From NCBI RefSeq assembly GCF_958295425.1, contig NC_081153.1, positions 124,001 through 188,000 of the forward strand: a stretch of DNA of 64,000 bases, written 5' to 3'. The translations under genes and the position numbers were made by a program. This DNA is from Solea solea. Its lineage: Eukaryota > Chordata > Actinopteri > Pleuronectiformes > Soleidae. Under the pieces are notes generated by a model that saw only the letters and a list, made by a program, of their open reading frames with translations, was not told the DNA's origin and did no database searches. Positions 60,927 through 64,000 of the stretch are shown piece after piece (within the stretch, counting starts at the first letter, position 1; every line of letters begins with the position of its first letter).

Positions 60927-62225
60927 GAAGAAAAGACAGTTTCCAACCTTTCTTACGTTTGAATTTTACAGACTGTGTTTTTGGCAGTTTTTTTTGGCCA
61001 GGGGGAAAAAAGCCCACAGTCCTGTGTCCAAAAACTGAAGACTCTATACAGTCTTAGACTCTTTGGCCAGAGTGGAAGTTTTGGAGGAACTACATTTCTA
61101 CAGGTCGCAGGAGTGTGAATATTTCATATGTCGTTTGGGGTCCCAAGACGAGCGGAACGACGAGGGTACATTAGTATATCTTATAAGATGTTAACTTTAT
61201 TTGTGAGGTTTATGTTATGGGACAGTAGAAAAATGAAAAAAAATCAGAAAACAGTCGTATTCCAGCTGAATGCGCACAAAAACAGACAAAAATAGAAAAA
61301 CACATTCAAACAGTGAAATCATTGCAAAATCAAACACTGAAGGTATATAACTATATCTTATAAGATTTTAACTTTATTTGTGAGGTTTATGTTATGGGAC
61401 AGTAGAAAAATGAAAAAAATTGCGAAAACAGCCGTATTCCTTCTGAATGCGCACAAAAACAGACACAAATAGAAAAACACATCCAAACAGTGAAATCATT
61501 ATAAATTTAAACACTGAGGGTACATCAATATACCTTATAAGATGTTAACTTCATATTATAGGACAGTAGAAAAAAGATTAAAATACCCTCGATCAGCCTT
61601 AGTCCCTGATACACATACGGAAAAATCAGACTCCTGGCTTAATGCCTTTAGGAATTATTACAAAAAACACACCTAAACGGCTGACCTTTGACCTTTCCGA
61701 AGGTTACACAGGTCTGAAACTCGGCACCCTAGATTAGCCTTAGTCCCTGATACACATACGGAAAAATCAGACTCCTGGCTCAATGCCTTTAGGAATTATT
61801 ACAAAAAACACACCCGAACGGCTGACCATTGACCTTTCCGAAGGTTGCACAGGTCTGAAACTCGGCACCCTGGATTAGCCTTAGTCCCTGATACACATAC
61901 GGAAAAATCAGACTCCTGGCTTAATGCCTTTAGGAATTATTACAAAAAACACACCCAAACGGCTGACCATTGACCTTTTCCGAAAGTTGCACAGGTCTGA
62001 AACTCGGCAACCGGGATAAGCTTTAGTCCCTGATACACATACGGAAAAATCAGACTCCTGACTCAATGCCTTTAGGAATTATTACAAAAAACACACCACA
62101 GCGGCTGACCTTTGACCTTTCCAAAGGTTGCACGGGTCTGAAACTCGGCACCCTGGATCAGCCAGGAGTCCCTGATACACATACGGAGAAATCAGCATCC
62201 GGGCTCATTGCCTTTAGGAATTATA
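60927..62225 (+). repeat. Higher-order unit D2-5
   Basis: Long linker 60927-61166, S176b to about 61570, S141 to 62225. About two S141 units longer than its counterpart D1-4, from which it is otherwise barely different. Confidence 0.9.
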
Positions 62226-62708
62226 GAAGAAAAGACAGTTTCCCACCTTTCTTACATTTGAATTTTACAGACTGTGTTTTTGGCAGTTTTTTTTGGCCAG
62301 GGGGAAAAAAGCCCACAGTCCTGTGTCCAAAAACTGAAGACTCTATACAGTCTTAGACTCTTTGGCCAGAGTGGAAGTTTTGGAGGAACTACATTTCTAC
62401 AGGTCGCAGGAGTGTGAATATTTCATATGTCGTTTGGGGTCCCAAGACGAGCGGAACGACGAGGGTACATTAGTATATCTTATAAGATGTTAACTTTATT
62501 TGTGAGGTTTATGTTATGGGACAGTAGAAAAATGAAAAAAAATCAGAAAACAGTCGCATTCCAGCTGAATGCGCACAAAAACAGACAAAAATAGAAAAAC
62601 ACATTCAAACAGTGAAATCATTGCAAAATCAAACACTGAAGGTATATAACTATATCTTATAAGATGTTAACTTTATTTGTGAGGTTTATGTTATGGGACA
62701 GTAGAAAC

Positions 62709-62763
62709 AGTTTCAGACCCGTGCAACCTTTGGAAAGGTCAAAGGTCAGCCGTTCGGGTGTGT
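62709..62763 (-). repeat. Inverted 55-bp S141 fragment inside S176b, macro-copy 2
   Basis: Identical to 26365-26419 with the same junctions. Confidence 0.92.
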
Positions 62764-62928
62764 CTGAATGCGCACAAAAACAGACACAAATAGAAAAACA
62801 CATCCAAACAGTGAAATCATTATAAATTCAAACACTGAGGGTACATCAATATACCTTATAAGATGTTAACTTCATATTATAGGACAGTAGAAAAAAGATT
62901 AAAATACCCTCGATCAGCCTTAGTCCCT

Positions 62929-62940
62929 AATCTTGAATCT
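62929..62940 (+). mobile_element. Remnant of the L2 tail (deletion scar)
   Basis: TTAGTCCCTA is followed directly by ATCTTGAATCTAAACGGC, the tail and right flank of the L2 at 26655-27341. Relative to copy 1, bases equivalent to about 26585-27331 are missing. Confidence 0.85.
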
Positions 62941-63631
62941 AAACGGCTGACCTTTGACCATTCCAAAGGTTACACAGGTCTGAAACTCGGCACCCTAGAT
63001 TAGCCTTAGTCCGTGATACACATACGGAAAAATCAGACTCCTGGCTCAATGCCTTAAGGAATTATTACAAAAAACACACCCGAACGGCTGACCATTGACC
63101 TTTCCGAAGGTTGCACAGGTCTGAAACTCGGCACCCTAGTCAGCCTTAGTCCCTGATACACACACGGAAAAATCAGACTCCTGGCTCAATGCCTATAGGA
63201 ATTATTACAAAAAACACACCCGAACGGCTGACCTTTGACCTTTCCAAAGGTTGCACGGGTCTGAAACTCGGCACCCTGGATTAGCCTTAGTCCCTGATAC
63301 ACATACGGAAAAATCAGACTCCTGGCTTAATGCCTTTAGGAATTATTACAAAAAACACACCCGAACGGCTGACCATTGACCTTTTCCGAAAGTTGCACAG
63401 GTCTGAAACTCGGCAACCGGGATAAGCTTTAGTCCCTGATACACATACGGAAAAATCAGACTCCTGACTCAATGCCTTTAGGAATTATTACAAAAAACAC
63501 ACCACAGCGGCTGACCTTTGACCTTTCCAAAGGTTGCACGGGTCTGAAACTCGGCACCCTGGATCAGCCAGGAGTCCCTGATACACATACGGAGAAATCA
63601 GCATCCGGGCTCATTGCCTTTAGGAATTATT

Positions 63632-64000
63632 GAAGAAAAGACAGTTTCCCACCTTTCTTACGTTTGAATTTTACAGACTGTGTTTTTGGCAGTTTTTTTT
63701 GGCCAGGGGGAAAAAAGCCCACAGTCCTGTGTCCAAAAACTGAAGACTCTATACAGTCTTAGACTCTTTGGCCAGAGTGGAAGTTTTGGAGGAACTACAT
63801 TTCTACAGGTCGCAGGAGTGTGAATATTTCATATGTCGTTTGGGGTCCCAAGACGAGCGGAACGACGAGGGTACATTAGTATATCTTATAAGATGTTAAC
63901 TTTATTTGTGAGGTTTATGTTATGGGACAGTAGAAAATGAAAAAAAATCAGAAAACAGTCGTATTCCAGCTGAATGCGCACAAAAACAGACACAAATAGA
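63632..64000 (+). repeat. Higher-order unit D2-7, cut by the window end
   Basis: Long linker 63632-63871 and the beginning of S176b. Confidence 0.9.

Larger units (their letters stand above)
62226..63631 (+). repeat. Higher-order unit D2-6 with inverted patch and L2 scar
   Basis: Long linker 62226-62465, S176b with the inverted S141 patch, then S141 with the L2 tail remnant at 62929-62940, S141 to 63631. Counterpart of D1-5 but without the LINE block. Confidence 0.9.

Overview
The window reads as vertebrate, most likely teleost, heterochromatin-like or satellite-rich DNA and not as microbial sequence. No intact protein gene, rRNA or tRNA is visible. It is made of nested tandem repeats, decayed transposons of kinds common in fish (a Tx1/L1-type LINE, an L2/CR1-type LINE, a Tc1 end, a MITE with a 3-bp target duplication), microsatellites, and small gene fragments with splice-site-like borders. 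No homology search was possible, so the organism call is inference from transposon types.

Layout. The window holds one complete and one partial copy of a macro-repeat of about 36-37 kb. Copy 1 runs from the window start to about 37.2 kb. Copy 2 runs from about 37.2 kb to the end. Each macro-copy contains, in order: (1) a 176-bp satellite (called S176a here) punctuated by three copies of a 3-kb unit (called B); (2) a roughly 4-kb low-copy segment (called C) with two decayed LINE pieces, CpG-rich sequence, possible exons and microsatellites; (3) an inverted pair of S176 monomers joined to a Tc1 end; (4) a composite higher-order array (called D) of a diverged S176b, a 141-bp satellite (S141) and a 160-240 bp linker. 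Copy 1 then continues with an L2 insertion, a LINE-containing block duplicated at exactly 4,000 bp spacing, and a 658-bp MITE. Copy 2 is still in its D array when the window ends.

The B units carry two small minus-strand exons (156 bp and 93 bp, both phase 0-0, with AG/GT borders) that stay open in all six copies, plus a CTCF-like motif that is intact in five copies and mutated in the sixth. S141 units carry a DR1-type nuclear receptor site, perfect in many units. S141 and S176 look distantly related to each other.

The events can be ordered: satellite amplification; an inverted template-switch patch and the L2 insertion before the macro-duplication; then loss of the L2 in copy 2 (a tail scar remains), local homogenisation of B4 with B5, and very recent duplication of the LINE block (one base difference noticed). 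The most useful leads are the exon arrays, the CTCF and DR1 motif arrays, and this readable history.
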